Source of the DNA: Lojkania enalia
Taxonomy: Eukaryota; Ascomycota; Dothideomycetes; Pleosporales
Direction: 5' to 3'
Assembly (NCBI GenBank): GCA_010094045.1
Contig: ML986737.1
Span: 12,926 to 76,925, forward strand
Length of the DNA stretch: 64,000 nucleotides
The translations under genes were made by a program, and so were the position numbers. The notes beneath the pieces are model-generated. The model worked only from the letters and a program-made list of their open reading frames with translations. It searched no databases and was not told the origin of the DNA. This document shows positions 22,114 to 35,918 of this stretch, piece after piece (position 1 is the first letter of the stretch; the number at the start of each line of letters is the position of its first letter).

Positions 22114-24304
22114 ATGTCTACTATATTATAGAGTTAAGTTATAATAACCTAAAGGCTGTAAGCCTTAAAAAAAGCTATAGTATAGAAAGTATAGAAATAG
22201 GAAACTTATATTATATAGATATAATATAAGCTAGCTATAGCTAGAGCCGACTTAGCTAAGGCTAAATAATAAGTATAAGCTAAGATAGCCCTATTAAGAA
22301 AGTTTAATAGTAAGAAAGAATATATTAGCCCTTTTCTTATATTAATAGAACTGTACTTTAGGTTTAATAGTACGACCTTCTTCTTAAACAAGGATAAGAT
22401 CTTAGCTATAATAATAAATATAGAAGAAATACTACTAGTATAGACCGAACTATTTATAGTAGACTAGCTAGAGAATAGAGGTAATATAAAGAAGACTAGA
22501 GAATCTATAGACGAACTTTTTAAGAGCTAAGAAGGATTTGAGAATAAGGTCCGAAATATCTTTAGAGAAGTAGACGTAAAATAGAAAGTATAAAAGAAGT
22601 TACTAAAACTAACCTAAACTAAAAGAGTAACGGATTATACTATAGAATTTTAGAGACTTAGTACTAGACTAGGATAGGACGATAGTATATTAGTAGGAAT
22701 CTTCTATAAAGGGCTTAAGGATAAGGTTAAGAATAACCTAGCTAGAGAAGAAAGGCTAACTAAACTATTAGAAATAATTAAATTAGTAGTTAGAATTAAT
22801 AACTATTAATATAAATAAGAAATAGAAAAACAATTTTAGCTGTAAATATTTATACCAACTAAGAAGGAAAGTAAGATAGTACTATAGGATAGTAATCTAA
22901 TAATCCTTAGAAAAGTCGAAAAGGATAAGAGAAAGAACTACTAACAATTAAAGATAAGTAATCTTAAGAAAGAAAGGCTTAAAAAGAGAGTATACCTTCT
23001 ATATAGATAAAAAGGATACTATATAAAAGAATATCTAAATAAGAAAAAGGAGGCCTGAGTAATAATCGTATAACCTACTAATAGATGCTAATAACTAATA
23101 TAGTACTAGATATATTATATAAATAATAGATACTAGACGTACTATTCTATAAAAGAAGGAAGCAATTATTAGCTATAGCTAAAAAGGGTAATAGTAGTTA
23201 TTAGATACACGGAATATCTATTAGGTATATTAAGACTTAATAATATATTAATCCTCGAAAAGATAAAGTAAAAGAAATATTAGATTTATAATAAAACTTA
23301 TTAGATAAAATTATATCTTTAGAAATATTAGAACGTACTATTCGACGAATTAACATTCTAAAATAGCTAGGACGTATTAGAAGCTGTAGTAAAATCCGTA
23401 GGAAAAATTATAGATAAAGAAATATTTAAGTATATATAAGAAATCTACTAAAGCTATTTTATAGAAAAGGTAAAAGGTAAAAAAGGGAAATATATACTAC
23501 CCTATAAAAATAGTTGTAAAAAAGATTAGGTAAGCTGTTACTAAAATAATTACTTAATATATAAGAGTATAAAAATAAAGTTAGAAGTATAGCTAAAACT
23601 AGATATATAATTATTATCTAGAATCTTACTATTTTAAAACGAGATAGAAGATTATATAGAAAATAAGTACTATTAGATTTGCGGAAATCTACTTCACTTT
23701 AGAATAGAGTATCTATACCGGCTTAGTAAAATTATTGTAGAAGTTGAAGAGCTGAAAAAACTAGTCTTAGAAGTAAGGGAGATATAGAGAGACGTTAGAA
23801 GATAACTTAATATTACAGCTTATAAGATAATAGAAGTAAGTATATTTAAGAAGAAAGAACGTTTTAAAAATAATATATATTTAGAGGAATATAAAAATTT
23901 AAACTAGAAATAATATATAGTTAGATACTAGTACTACTAAAATATATTTAGAGTACTTAAATAGTAAGAATTAGATAAAAATTACCAACTAATCGAATAG
24001 TAATAGTATTTCTTAGAATAGAAGTGTAAGATATATAGTAAATAGGTAAAGACTACTTACGCCTAAAAACTATAGATAAAGTATAATATAGATAGATATC
24101 TATTATATAGAAGAGAGGAGGAAAAAGTAGAGTTCTTCCCATCTTAGTTGAAAAACTAAGTAGCCTCTAAGGTAATAACTATATTAAGGAATTAGATAGA
24201 AAAGCTATTAGAAGAGTTACTAGTATATTACTTTTATATATAGTACTCTAAGTAGAGTTTAATAGAAAGAAGCTTAAAATACTATTTAATAGTAGAGCTT
24301 TAGA
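22114..24304 (+). pseudogene. G1 copy 2 Gag and start of protease
   Basis: ATG at 22114 (43 bp after the LTR) opens the same Gag frame as copy 1. The zinc knuckle at about 22992-23033 again has Tyr in place of its Cys and His. The frame continues to the protease active-site area, where P1 has inserted at a TA (24305-24306). Stops are RIP-type. The stretch aligns with copy 1 at 1148-3338. Confidence 0.82.
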
Positions 24305-24306
24305 TA

Positions 24307-26159
24307 ACGTATTTTATAAGCGAGTTACCTACCTAAATAAGTTATCTACTTTATTAGCTATTTCTATATTTAAAAGTATATATTATAATAACGCCTATAA
24401 GTATTACTATAATAATTTAATAGGGGATAGATATACTATTTATCTACTACTATACAAGTTCTAGTATTATATTTAGGCTCGCTATAGCGGCTATAGTACT
24501 TCTAATATAGCGTACCTACTTTTCTACGCTTCCTACCTGCGCGTACTTTATCCTCTAACTACTTATCTACCTTCTTTTAAGCAGCTATCTTAGCAGCTTT
24601 AGCTTTAGTAAAACTATCTTACTTCTATAAAACTTTTTTTAATCGCTTTTTACGCTGTAATAGAACTTTATTTACTTTCTAAAGCTGACTAATCTAACGC
24701 TAAAATAGTACGCATAAATAAGCTATCTATATAGTACCTTTAATAAGTAAATTAAGAGAATTATTAATTATAGTAGGTAAGCTATTCTAATACTTAATAA
24801 TACGATCTTAAATTAGTATTATTTAAGACCCTAGTTCGACAGCATCAGTTAGTATTTTTAACTCCTAGAGGCAACTAGCTACTAGTAGTAATAATAGAGT
24901 ATAAAGCTTAATATTAAGCTTTAATAGTACTATATTAGAATTATATAATTCTAAACTAGTACCTCAAAAGCTTACATATATATTAGCCTTAGTAATAGAG
25001 TACTAATATACTATATAAAAGGTTGGTAGAAAGTTAAACTTTATAATAAAGTAGATACCAACTTATATAAGCTTATTAATCTTACGCCTATATACTTTCT
25101 TTAATAGCAAGAAGTAGCTTATATCTAGAAGCTGTAGTAGATATAATAAAGATGCTGGCATATATAATAGAATAATATCCTTCTCTTTATAGAGCAGCTG
25201 AAATTTAGTAGACCTATAGCTCTTATAGCTATTAATAACTAGTAGACGATAAGCGCCTATTATATACTACTTTATATACTAATTAAAACGCTCTAGGTAT
25301 TTAATTACGAGCTTTTTATTTATCTATCTACTATTATTTAGCGCGATTACTCCTCTAAATAGTATATTATTACTCTAATACTATATAGAGAGGTGCTGCT
25401 TATTAGTAAATATAATAAATAGTAGGATAGTATTACTATAAGCGTTAATAGCCTAAATAACTATTATATACTCGCGATCGCCTAGCTATAGTAATTTTAG
25501 TTAACTAGCTAATAGTTTAGTACTAGTAACTACCTTACTAGTAGATATAATACCTATTTAAAAGCCCGTCTTATTAAAATTATAGATATTATTATTAGTA
25601 ATACTATACTTTACTTTAGTATTACGTACTAGGTCGAACCAACTACTAATAACTTTAGGATCCTTATAGAGAGCTCTTTAATAGTCGTATTTTTAATAGA
25701 AGTATTTTTTAAGCTTAGAAATGCGATTAATAAAGTTTATTAGCTAGTTTTTACTAATCTAGTCTATAGAGCGAGCTCTAAGTAAATAGTTAGCTATATC
25801 TTATATACTATTAATTATAGGAGGGTATCTACAAGATAATAGGTCTAGTATATACTATATTATAGTTAATTCTTCTAGCTTCGTAAGCTTCTTTAAATTA
25901 GGCTTATAATTATATTATAAAGGTTTACCGGCGCGTTAGTCTTTAAGCGTTATTTAAAGAATACTATAGGTAGCTACAGTATTTATACGCTCTAAATTTA
26001 ATCTTAATTAATAGCTAAGATAGCTAGTAATACCTAACCTTCTTAATAGATTAATTAAGGCTGAAGTAGTTGCTGTATCACATTATAAGTAGGTAGAGTA
26101 TAACTTCTTAGTAAAAGTAGGCGACTTTCTTTAGTAGGCGACTTACTTATAAAATACGT
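24307..26159 (-). mobile_element. Pogo/Fot1-type DNA transposon P1 in G1 copy 2
   Basis: This 1853-bp element has inverted ends (ACGTATTTTATAAG on both sides) and a TA duplication (24305-24306, 26160-26161). G1 copy 1 provides the empty site near 3339. The minus strand carries the transposase: a C-terminal CCHC knuckle near 24430-24480 (CSRCSEP then YNTRTC, with Cys/His changed to Tyr), the LLQ-LLD-ISYF block near 25130-25200 where the family has LLQPLD..CF, and VINSYKSY near 25215-25250. Just inside the right end the motif GTAGGCGACTT occurs twice, possibly a transposase-binding subterminal repeat. Confidence 0.9.
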
Positions 26160-26161
26160 TA

Positions 26162-29057
26162 CGTTTATATTAGTATAATAGGTTTATAAGAATAATATAG
26201 AATAGAGGGAAAAGAAAGTACCTTATAGTATATATTTAGTAGATAATAAGCTAATAGACTATAGTAGAGGAGTTATACTAATAGAAACTAAAAAGCGAGC
26301 GCTTAATATTATAGGATATACTAATATAAGAAGTATTAATATTATAAACCTAGGAAAATTTAATATATTATTAGATATAAACTAGCTAGCTAAATATAAT
26401 TTTAGAGTAGATTAGTAGTAAGAAATAGTTTATAGATTATAGAGTAGATTTAGAGTAGAACTAGTAGTAGAATAGTATAGGATAAGATATCTCTTAGGTC
26501 TACAGTTAATATAGAGAGTATTAGTAGCTATAATAGCTAGATATCTTAAGAAGATAAAATAGATACTAGAAATTATCGTAGTTTAGAAAGTATATAAAGA
26601 ATTATAGAACGAGAATATATTTTAAAAAATCTAAGAGGATTAGAGTAAATTTATAGGGTTATATAAAGAAGTAGAGAATAGAAGATTATTTAAGTATTAA
26701 GAATATAACTATAAAATTATTATAGAAGATAAAGAAAAATTAAAACCTAGTCTAATATATAATCTAAATAGAGAATAAAAAGAAGAATTTAGAAAATATA
26801 TCTAAAAGAATTTAGCAAGGGGATTTATATAGCTAAACTAGAGTAAAATAGTATTATTAATATTATTTATATCTAAGAGAAAAGGTAAATTAAGATTATA
26901 TATTAATTACTAATAGTTAAATAATATAACTAAGAAAAATAGATACCTATTACCTAGAATAATAGAACTTATAAGTTAGTTATAAGGAGCTAAGTAGTTT
27001 ATAAAGTTTAATATAAGGGAAGGATATTACTAAATTTAGATAAAGAAGGGTTATAAATAGAAAACAGCGTTTAAATAAGAGAAGAACTTTTTAAATACCT
27101 AATAATACTATTTAAACTTATAAATATAATAGTAACCTTCTAGATAGTTATAAATAATACGTTAAAAGAATATTTAGGTATATTTATAATAGTATATCTA
27201 GATAATATTCTAGTCTATATAAATAGATTGCTAAGAGAGTATAAGAAATATATTAGAAAAGTATTAGCGAAACTATAAGAGTATAAATTACTTATAGCTC
27301 TAGAAAAATATGAGTTTTATAAAATAGAAATAGAGTTTCTAAGATTTTAGATGTTTAGAGATAGTATTAAAATAGAATAAGAAAAGGTTAAAGTAATACT
27401 AGAATAGCTAGTACCTATCTTAATAAGTCTAATCCTTTTTAAGCTTCGCAAATTTCTATAGGAAATTTATAAGTAGGTACTCTAGAGTAGTAGTACCTTT
27501 AATAGGGATTACTAAGAAAGAAAAAGGGTTTAAGTAGTAAGAAATATAATAGAAAGCTTTTAAAGAATTAAAAACTTACTTTACCTTAGTACTAATACTA
27601 AGAATGCTAGACCTAGAGAAGTAATTCTAAGTAGAAACTAATACTTTAGATAAAGTAATAAGCGCTTACTTAAGTTAGTAAGATAAAGATAGAAAGTAGA
27701 GGCTATAAGCCTACTTTTTAAGAAAAATCAAACTAGAAGAACTTAATTATAATATATATAATAAAGAGTTGTTAGTAATTATTAAAGTATTAAGAGAATA
27801 GTAAATATATTTAGTAGGAACTAAATACCTATTTAAAGTCTAAATAGATTATAAGAACCTTATATATTTTATAATAATAAAAGAACTTATAAAAAGATAA
27901 ATATAATAGATAGAATAGTTAGTAGACTACAACTTTAGGATAATATATTAAAATGGGTTAGAAAATACAGCTATAGACGTACTAAGTTATAGAGTTAACT
28001 ATATAACTAAGGAAAAATATAAAAGAGATATAATTCTAAAATAGAAAATAGATAGATCTTTTATATATAACTATTTATAAGTTGCCTAAGTTATAAAACT
28101 AGTTATACTAGAGTAAACTTAGTAATAAAAGCTAAGGGATATATAAATAGTAGAGTAATATCTAATAAATAGTAAAGAAGTAAAAATAATTAAAAATATA
28201 ACTTAGAAACAACTATATATATATCTATACGTATAATAGTAGATAATAAAAGATTTATATTACTAGAATAGAGATACTTAAGGGTAGTAGAAATAGAGTA
28301 AAAGCTAAGGAAGAGTTTTACTCTTACTAACGTAAGGAAGAAAGTATAAAATATACTCTATAAGTATTTAGGATATAGAAAGAATAAGACTATAAGATAT
28401 AAGCTTTATAAATTCTTATAACTATTAGAAATATTTAAAAGACTATAAGAATAGATTATAATTAATTTTATAACTAAATTACTAAAGTTAGTAAAACTAA
28501 AGTTAGAATAAAGATATAATATAATTATAAATATAGTAGATTAACTAATAAAGTATATATACTTTAGACTAGTATTAGAAATAATAATAGTATCTAAACT
28601 AGTATATAAGTTATTATATATAATATTTATGGAGTATAGAGTTTTAAAATATATTACTTTAGATAGAAATAAGTTGTTTATATCTAAATACTAGTAAGGA
28701 TAAATAGAGAAGATAGAAATCTAATAATAGATATTAACTAGCTTCTACTTATAAATAAACGGTTAGATAGAATAAGTTAATTAGAACTTAGAAATATATT
28801 TAAGAATATACGTTAATAAATAATAGAATAATTAGGTTAAATTATTACTTATAATATAGATAGCTTATAATAAAATAACCTAAAGTACTATAAGAATAAT
28901 ACTCTTTAAAACTAACTATAGATAGAAAGCTATTATATACTAGAAATAGAACGAGAAAGAATCTCCAGTTCTATTAGTAGATTAGAAAGCTAAGGAAATA
29001 AAAGAAATCTACAATTAGCTTAAGAAAAAGATTTAGTTAAGAAACCTTAAGATAGTA
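26162..29057 (+). pseudogene. G1 copy 2 protease to integrase
   Basis: This continues G1 copy 2 pol after P1. The reverse transcriptase box reads VYLDNILVY near 27192-27218; the second catalytic Asp has become Asn. RNase H lies around 27560-28010 and the integrase zinc region and core from about 28240. This copy has no Copia A at 28230-28240, so it gives the empty target site for the insertion in copy 1. The frame breaks at the gaata duplication of Copia B (29058-29062). Confidence 0.85.
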
Positions 29058-29062
29058 GAATA

Positions 29063-29188
29063 TGTTAGAGCTGGCTGGCTCTAATAAGAGTTGGAAAAAC
29101 TGCGTCTATTGACTAGAAATGCGAGACATGCTATATATATATCCCTAGACCTGCTAAGAGGCTAACTATAAATAGCTTAGCTATAATA
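29063..29188 (-). repeat. Copia B 3' LTR (126 bp)
   Basis: It runs from TGTTAGAGCTGG to AGCTATAATA on the plus strand and pairs with 34217-34342. It is followed at 29189 by TACCCCCCCAGC, the polypurine tract on the other strand. Confidence 0.93.
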
Positions 29189-29299
29189 TACCCCCCCAGC
29201 TGTAGTAAATAGCAAAGCTACCTTCTAGTCAACTAGTCTAGATACCTCTATAAGACCGAGCTACTTTAAAAAGGTAAGGTACTTCTACTTAGGTAGTAC

Positions 29300-32200
29300 C
29301 TTTATAAGACTGTCTACTGGTATCTAGTTCGTCGGCTTCTAGCTAACCTATAACCTTCCTATATCAACTTCTTATCAAATCTATATCTAATAAGTGTCTA
29401 TATAACGTAGTCTAGTCTATAGTCTATCTACTGCTTTAGTAGTAATATCTACTATCTGCTGATTGTTATAAAATAGCGTAGGAACTATCTTTATATTAAA
29501 CCCTACGTAATTAAAGACCCTAGTCTACTATTACAGCTCGCTGCCTGCTATAGATAGAGCTAGCAGCTTAGCTTTAGTTGTCGACTTGGTGACCGAGCGT
29601 TATATTATTACTTTCTAGTTAATAGGCAGGCTATAGAGTTTAAATAGGTAGCCCTACGAGCTGCGATGCGTCTCTTAATTATCCGCAAATACTGCGTCTA
29701 ATACTCTATAGAATAGTAGCTTACGCTTATTGCTGAGGTAGGTTATATTTTCCTAATCTAGTCTAGATACTTATAAGCCTAGCCCTCTCGTGCTAATTAT
29801 ATATCTCTAGACGTGCTCTACTACTCGAATATAACTCTATCTTAGATTCTTAAGATAGGTTACTAGAGCTAAATAAGCTTTTAAGATGTCTAGGCGCGTG
29901 TAGACTACTAGATATCTTAGAGATCCAACTAGCTGCTAATAATATTTAGTTCTCTAATAGTTTAGCTCCTCTATACTTAATACTAGGTAGTTATCAACTA
30001 GAAGTACCGCAGGATAGCTTTTCTACCCCTACTTCTATAGTCTATACTTAGTTATAACCTTATTAATAAACGAGTCTTAACTAAGCTAGATTCTACCTGC
30101 ATTCTAGTCTCGGACTATTCTAATTCCTAGGAACTACCGAAGCTATCTAAATAAGCGTAGCTTATACTATAATTTTAAGCCTACTTCGAATTACTAATAT
30201 ATAGTAAGGTAGTTTAGGTAGACTAGAACGATTATATTGTTAACATAGAAGAATACTATCAGACTCTTACTTCTAAATAAATATAGGACCTTCTAGATTA
30301 ACTGTAGTTCTAACTTAAGCAGCGAGCTCTTAAGGTGCTTATACTAGAGTAGAGGAGTATCTCTTAGGCTATAGAGAGCTTTCCTTATCTCTAGCAGCTT
30401 ATCTAGCTTCTATATAAATCCTTCTAGCGTATAAATATATATTAGTCTATCTAGCGGTATATTTAAGAAAGCGTTAGTAATATCATATTAATAGGCGTAT
30501 AGTTTAAAAGCTGCTACTAGAGCGACTAGGAATCGGAATACTCGTGCTGCTAGAGTAGCTATATATATATCTCCCCAGTCCTACTATAAGTCTCCTCTAA
30601 CAACTAGCCTAGCTTTAAACTTATATAGATATCTATCCTCATCGAATTTATATGTAAATACCTATATTAGTAGTAGAAGCTTAATCTCTAGCTATATACT
30701 AGCTCTAGTCTCTATTATATAAACTAGACAGCCCTTACTGCAGCAGCTCTAAAGCTCTACTACTACTACTTTCTTAAATTCGATACTAAATAGATACCTC
30801 TTAAGTTACTTCTATTACTTTAGTAGAGGTAGTAGCTAATCTCTATATAGACTAATTCTGGGCTAATTAGCTAGTATATTACTACTTATCTTCTACTGTA
30901 ACACTTCTATAAACGCTGTATAGTATATATAGGGTGTTTTATAAGTTCTAGTCTCTATAATATTTCTAGTATTAAGCTAACTACTAATTTCGTCGCGTCT
31001 GTTTATATTATTTAATTGTCAGTCTAAAGCTTCTACTTCTAGCTTAATCTAATATTAGCCCTTAAAGAGGCTAGTTATTACTTCTAGATACTCGTCGCGA
31101 TTATCTTAACTATACGGTTCTAGGGTATCTTCTAGCGTTATAATACTGCTAACTGCTAGATACTCTACTCTAGCTAGCTTACTCGATTATTACTAACCTA
31201 GCTCCTACTTAAGCTGCTGCTTAATCTACTACTTAAGCTTATTATCTAACGTCTCCTTGCGCGATTAAGAAGTTGATTAATCTAGTATCTATTTAAGTTC
31301 TATATCATTCAGCTTACAACTTTCCTTAATATTAAGTACTATAGCTGCTAGACGCAGCGTCTACTTATCTAGAAAGATAAGATCTTTATGCGATTCTGCA
31401 GGTAGTAGAATAACATCTCTAGTCCTAATAACTCTATCTAGCTCTAACATCTAGATGCGATAGATATTTATAGAGTTATATTTTATAAGGCGTCTAATTA
31501 GCATATAAGATTACAGCTTCTCTCTCTAGTATAGGTAATAATTTAGGATATATACCTTAGCTTCTAGTACGCTAAGATAAACTACTAATAGTCTAGTTCC
31601 GCATACTACCTTATATAGAGTATACTAGTCTAGAGCTTCAGTCAGTATATGATTAAGGAGATAGACTGCTAAAAGCAGGTACTCGTTTAATACCTCTATT
31701 AGTAGCCTTACGTCTATCCTTATATCTCTTCCCTATACGACTAGCAACTACCCTACTCTCTCTATTAGACTATTCTACTCCTTAGTATACTCTACTTATA
31801 GTTCTACTAAGATTTCTAGGTCTTTAAAGATATTAAATATCTTAGAATATCTACGCTTATTATTAAACTTAATAGTTTTAACTTGCGTATTAAACTGAGC
31901 TTTAAGCTTAACTAGTAATCTCTGCGCTATACGTTATAGTATTATTATATTCTTATTCGGCAGGTAGTAGGCTTTATACTATCTACTATACTAGTAGACT
32001 ATATAGAACATTTAGAAGTCTTTATTATAGTAGCATTCTAACCGATTACGTATCTAGACTAAATCTATTCCTAGTCTCTCGAATAATCCCTAAGCTGGTT
32101 CCTAAGAAGCTCTTCTACTTACTATCTTATAGAGTTTAGACTAGATGTAAATAGTATATTCTATCTACTTTAGAGCTTAATTTCTCTACTACTGCTGCTG

Positions 32201-34130
32201 CTGCTGTACCTCCTACTACTATTTAATTAACTTAAGCTTGTTAATATAAGTAGGTAGATAAGTAACTACCTTCTAGCTAGTATAGCTAAATACCCTATAA
32301 ACTTATATAGGTGTAAGTTCTAGCTACTTATAAGCTGCGTAGGAAGGCCTTAGTCTATACTATACTATATATACTAATAGAGATAGTTGTATACTATCCT
32401 CTATATCTATTAGCTAATGCCTAGACGTACGCCTAAGATAGTATATAATATTTGATAGATCTATCTAATATAGATAGTCTCGTCTTAAATTAAAATAGAT
32501 TCCTACTATACTATAGTATAAGAGACTAACTATACTCGTAAACATCTCTAGGATATATGCTATATATAAGAGCAGGATAGTCTTAATTCTAGTAGACGTC
32601 TATACCTACAGCTAGACTTCTTTCTATTTTTAAATTAGCAGCAGCTATCCCCCTATATATACATAGTCGTCTACTTTAGGCTGCTATATTATTCTCTAAC
32701 TATAAGACTTACTGTTGGTAATATAGGTATTTAAACTAGGGTCTATAATCTATCTATTAAGCAGCAATAGCTAATACTAATACTACTTAGCCTATACAGC
32801 TCTAAGCTGTATAGTTAAAGCTACTATAGATCTTACTAATCGACTTAGGTTTAGAGCTGCCGTCGCAGCTAGTTCTAATAGTTAACGCCTATTATCCTAT
32901 CTTTTTATTATACTTAGTACTAGTACTAAGACTATTATAGAGCCTGTAGAACCTGCTGATACTGCTAGTTACTTCTTAGTATTATAGAGTACCTTTAACC
33001 TAGAAGATTTTAATATCCTAAGCTTCTAGAATTTCTACTTAATATCTTAATCTAGCTACCAGCCTAATAAGCGCAGCGTTAAATTAATATATAAATACTA
33101 TTCGAATATATAACTATCTCCGCAGAAGCAGACTATCTATCTTAATTACTAAGGTTTCTAGCTGCTGTTAGTCTACTGTAACTACTATAGTTACTATAGT
33201 ATAATACTAAGTATTATAAACGTCTCTAGCTCTAATATAATCGGTCTAGTACGACGATAGTATAATATATACTATACTACTAGGTCTGAGATACTTATAT
33301 ATAGCTTATTGTCTGCTTTAGACTTAATAAGTAGTAATAGCTTATTTGCTGCCTAGCTATCGTCTAAGCTCTTAACTATAAGAATAAAGTTCTACTAAGC
33401 TTAATTCCCCTATACTTCTAGTATACTTGCTAGGCTTATAACGCGTGTTATTTTAAGCTAATTCTTAAACCAGGTATTTAGGTTTCTCTTTCTTAGTTAT
33501 ATCTTAAGTATCTAGTATTGAGCCTGCAGCTATATACTATACTTAGCTTTACTTAGGTAGAGATACTTTTTAAAAGTCTATAATTAATTATACGCAGTCT
33601 TATAGTCTGCAATTAGATAGATATATTAAACTGCTATCGTCCTCGATATCTCCTACGTAAATTCCCTAAGAGCCTTCTCTTTCTATAGCTACCGCGCCTT
33701 ACTATAGCTGTACGTCTTATACCAGGCTTTATATCTTACTAATTCTTAATCAGTTAGATCTATAATATCTACTTTAGTATCTACTACCTTAGTATTACTA
33801 TCTATCCTATAGAAATCTCCGAACTACTTCTTAATCAGCTTCTTAGCGTCTAGTTAAAGGACTAGCTTCTTACTAAGGTCTGGGTCCACGTATTTCTAGA
33901 GCTAGTTCCGGTCCACGCTGTCCTTTCGCAGAAACAGCTACTATATCTAGTATTCTAGCTTATTAATAATAACTGTGGCCTTAGTAATAAGTAGGTCTGA
34001 TTCTATTATCTTTTTAATATACTATATCGCGTTAATCTGTCGAGGTCTCTACTATAACTAGTTCTAAACTCTCTAGCTTCCTAGCTAGCCTAGTAATGTT
34101 AAGGTGACTAAGGTCTTAATAAACAAGATA
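29300..34130 (-). pseudogene. Copia B Gag-Pol polyprotein, RIP-inactivated
   Basis: Approximate limits. The Gag part near 33800-33900 reads DSVD then KYVDPDLSKKLVL. The integrase signature YTKE-stop-NSLIERVG lies at about 31760-31800, where Copia elements have TPEQNG.IER. The reverse transcriptase box is YVNN at 30231-30256, with both Asp of YVDD turned into Asn. The RNase H motif reads STTKAKLLALS at about 29555-29595, with the catalytic Glu now Lys. The domain order is that of Ty1/Copia. I could not fix the start codon or prove a single frame throughout. It is clearly nonfunctional. Confidence 0.85.
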
Positions 34131-34203
34131 TAATTAACTAACTAAGCCTATATTAATTAGCTCTAGTCTATCTATATAGAACGTAGTAGTAGTTAAAGGG
34201 CTT

Positions 34204-34216
34204 CCGGGCTTATAAC
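34204..34216 (-). other. Copia B primer-binding site (initiator tRNA-Met anticodon arm)
   Basis: The plus strand reads CCGGGCTTATAAC directly against the 5' LTR, nearly the same as Copia A at 10862. It pairs with the anticodon arm of initiator tRNA-Met, with one RIP-type and one further mismatch. Confidence 0.65.
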
Positions 34217-34342
34217 TGTTAGAGCTAGCTAGCTCTAATAAGAGTTGGAAAAACTGCGTTAATTAACTAGAAATGCGAGATATACTATATATATATCCCT
34301 GAACCTGCTAAGGGGCTAACTATAAATAGCTTAGCTGTAATA
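34217..34342 (-). repeat. Copia B 5' LTR (126 bp)
   Basis: Begins TGTTAGAGCTAG, ends AGCTGTAATA; partner of 29063-29188. Followed by the gaata duplication. Confidence 0.93.
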
Positions 34343-34347
34343 GAATA

Positions 34348-34641
34348 AGCTAATAAGTTAAAAGTTAAAGAACTAACCTTTAAAAAAAGGCGTAAAGTTT
34401 TCCTATTAACAATAAACTTAAAGACTAGAAGACCTATAAAAAAGCTAGATTATAAGAGAATAGAACTATTTTTAATTAAAGAATAGGTCGGACCTATAAA
34501 TTTTAAACTAAAGCTATTAAGTAATATAAAGATATACCTAGTATTTTATAAGTTAAAACTAGAACCAGCGCTAGATAATATACTACTATAAGAAACTATA
34601 GATATAAAACTAGAATAGAAATACGAAGTAGAATATATACT
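34348..34641 (+). pseudogene. G1 copy 2 integrase C-terminal segment
   Basis: This 294-bp piece of the G1 frame lies between the two Copia insertions and matches copy 1 at about 11910-12205 (the LDYKRIGLF-like stretch near 34447, then the GPY-type domain). It ends in the atact duplication (34637-34641) of the Copia A derivative. Confidence 0.8.
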
Positions 34642-35913
34642 TGTAGTAAGAGGCGAATCTTATCTTAGGGAGGGAGATGAGGAGCTGAACTGGTTAATTA
34701 AAGATAGCTAGCGGGCTATATTTATATACATAAAAAAGAGGTATATTAGCTAATATCTAGTATAATATCTAGCGTAATATCGACCGTAATATTATACGTC
34801 GATATCTAATACAGCTCGATAGACTAGCCGAAAATCCCTATAATATACCCCCCTAGTTTTAACTGCGAAGGAGAAGCTGCGTTAAAAAAATAAAGGTAGA
34901 TACTATACTAAAAGAGGTAAATTATATAGAGTAACTAGTAGTAGAGCTAAATACGCTTGTAGAAATATCAATTTAGATTACCCCCTAAGATTCTTATTAG
35001 TAATCGATTTATTTAGCTAATAGAAATTCCTAAGATTCGATTCTAGCTGAAATTAGTAAGGCGAAGGCCTTCTACTACTACTTTATTTCTAATCTAGCAA
35101 CTAATAGTACTAATAATTCTACCTTAGTAGTTGATTTTATAACCGTACGCTAAATTAAGGCTTTCCAATTAATCGGCATCCTAAAAAGTTGAAAATATAT
35201 AACCGTAGGAACTTTAAGTATTAGAATTATCGCTGAAAGCTATATTAGAGGTACTATAGAATAGTAATTACTCTATAAGGTAGCATTAATATAGTATTTT
35301 CTAGGGTTCTGCTAGTATTATAATAATATTAAGTACGCCCGCGTAACGTTAAGGCGTATAAAAAATATAATCTAAGCTATATTAGGGAGAGTAGGTTCTA
35401 ATTAATAGATTTTAACCTCTTTAGGAGGTATACTTAGATCCGTATATTCTTATACCCTTAGCTAGAAATATACTAGGATATATTAATATAGGAGAATAAA
35501 ATAGCCTTAAACGCGATATAGCGTATTAATAGACTTATAAAGTACAGAATTTACACGTAATTCTGATAGCTAAATGCCTAAAGATTGTTGGTAAACGATA
35601 AAGATAATGATATTATAATATTACGATACTAAATAAAAAAAGGTACGATATTAATCGCGATATATAAATTAAGTTGCAGCTAATTTAGTACGGTAACCAG
35701 GCTTATAACTGTAGTAAAAGGCGAATCTTATCTTAGAGAGGGAGATAAAGAGCTAAACTAGTTAATTAAAGATAGCTAGCGGGCTATATTTATATATATA
35801 AAAAAGGGGTATATTAGCTAATATCTAGCGTAATATCCGGCGTAATATCGACCGTAATATTATACGTCGATATCTGATACAGCTTAGTAGACTAGCCGAA
35901 AATCCCTATAATA
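34642..35913 (-). mobile_element. Internally deleted Copia A derivative (non-autonomous)
   Basis: Two complete 204-bp Copia A LTRs (34642-34845, 35710-35913) flank only 864 bp, with a perfect duplication atact (34637-34641, 35914-35918). The interior is a mosaic of separate parts of Copia A: its 3' end, an RNase H piece (STTKAEL region at about 35100-35135), short pieces with the next deletions, then the 5' untranslated end and primer site. At least three deletions are needed. It kept everything needed in cis (LTRs, primer site, polypurine tract) and lost the polyprotein, so it resembles a TRIM-like passenger moved by Copia A. Confidence 0.9.
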
Positions 35914-35918
35914 ATACT

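Larger units (their letters stand above)
29063..34342 (-). mobile_element. Ty1/Copia element Copia B, complete, nested in G1 copy 2
   Basis: This is a 5280-bp element with short 126-bp LTRs (29063-29188, 34217-34342) and a perfect duplication gaata (29058-29062, 34343-34347). Copy 1 has the empty site near 11905. It reads on the minus strand and shares with Copia A the tRNA-Met anticodon-arm primer site and a run of G as polypurine tract, but the LTRs are unrelated. It is moderately RIP-mutated, with many CpG still present. Confidence 0.95.
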
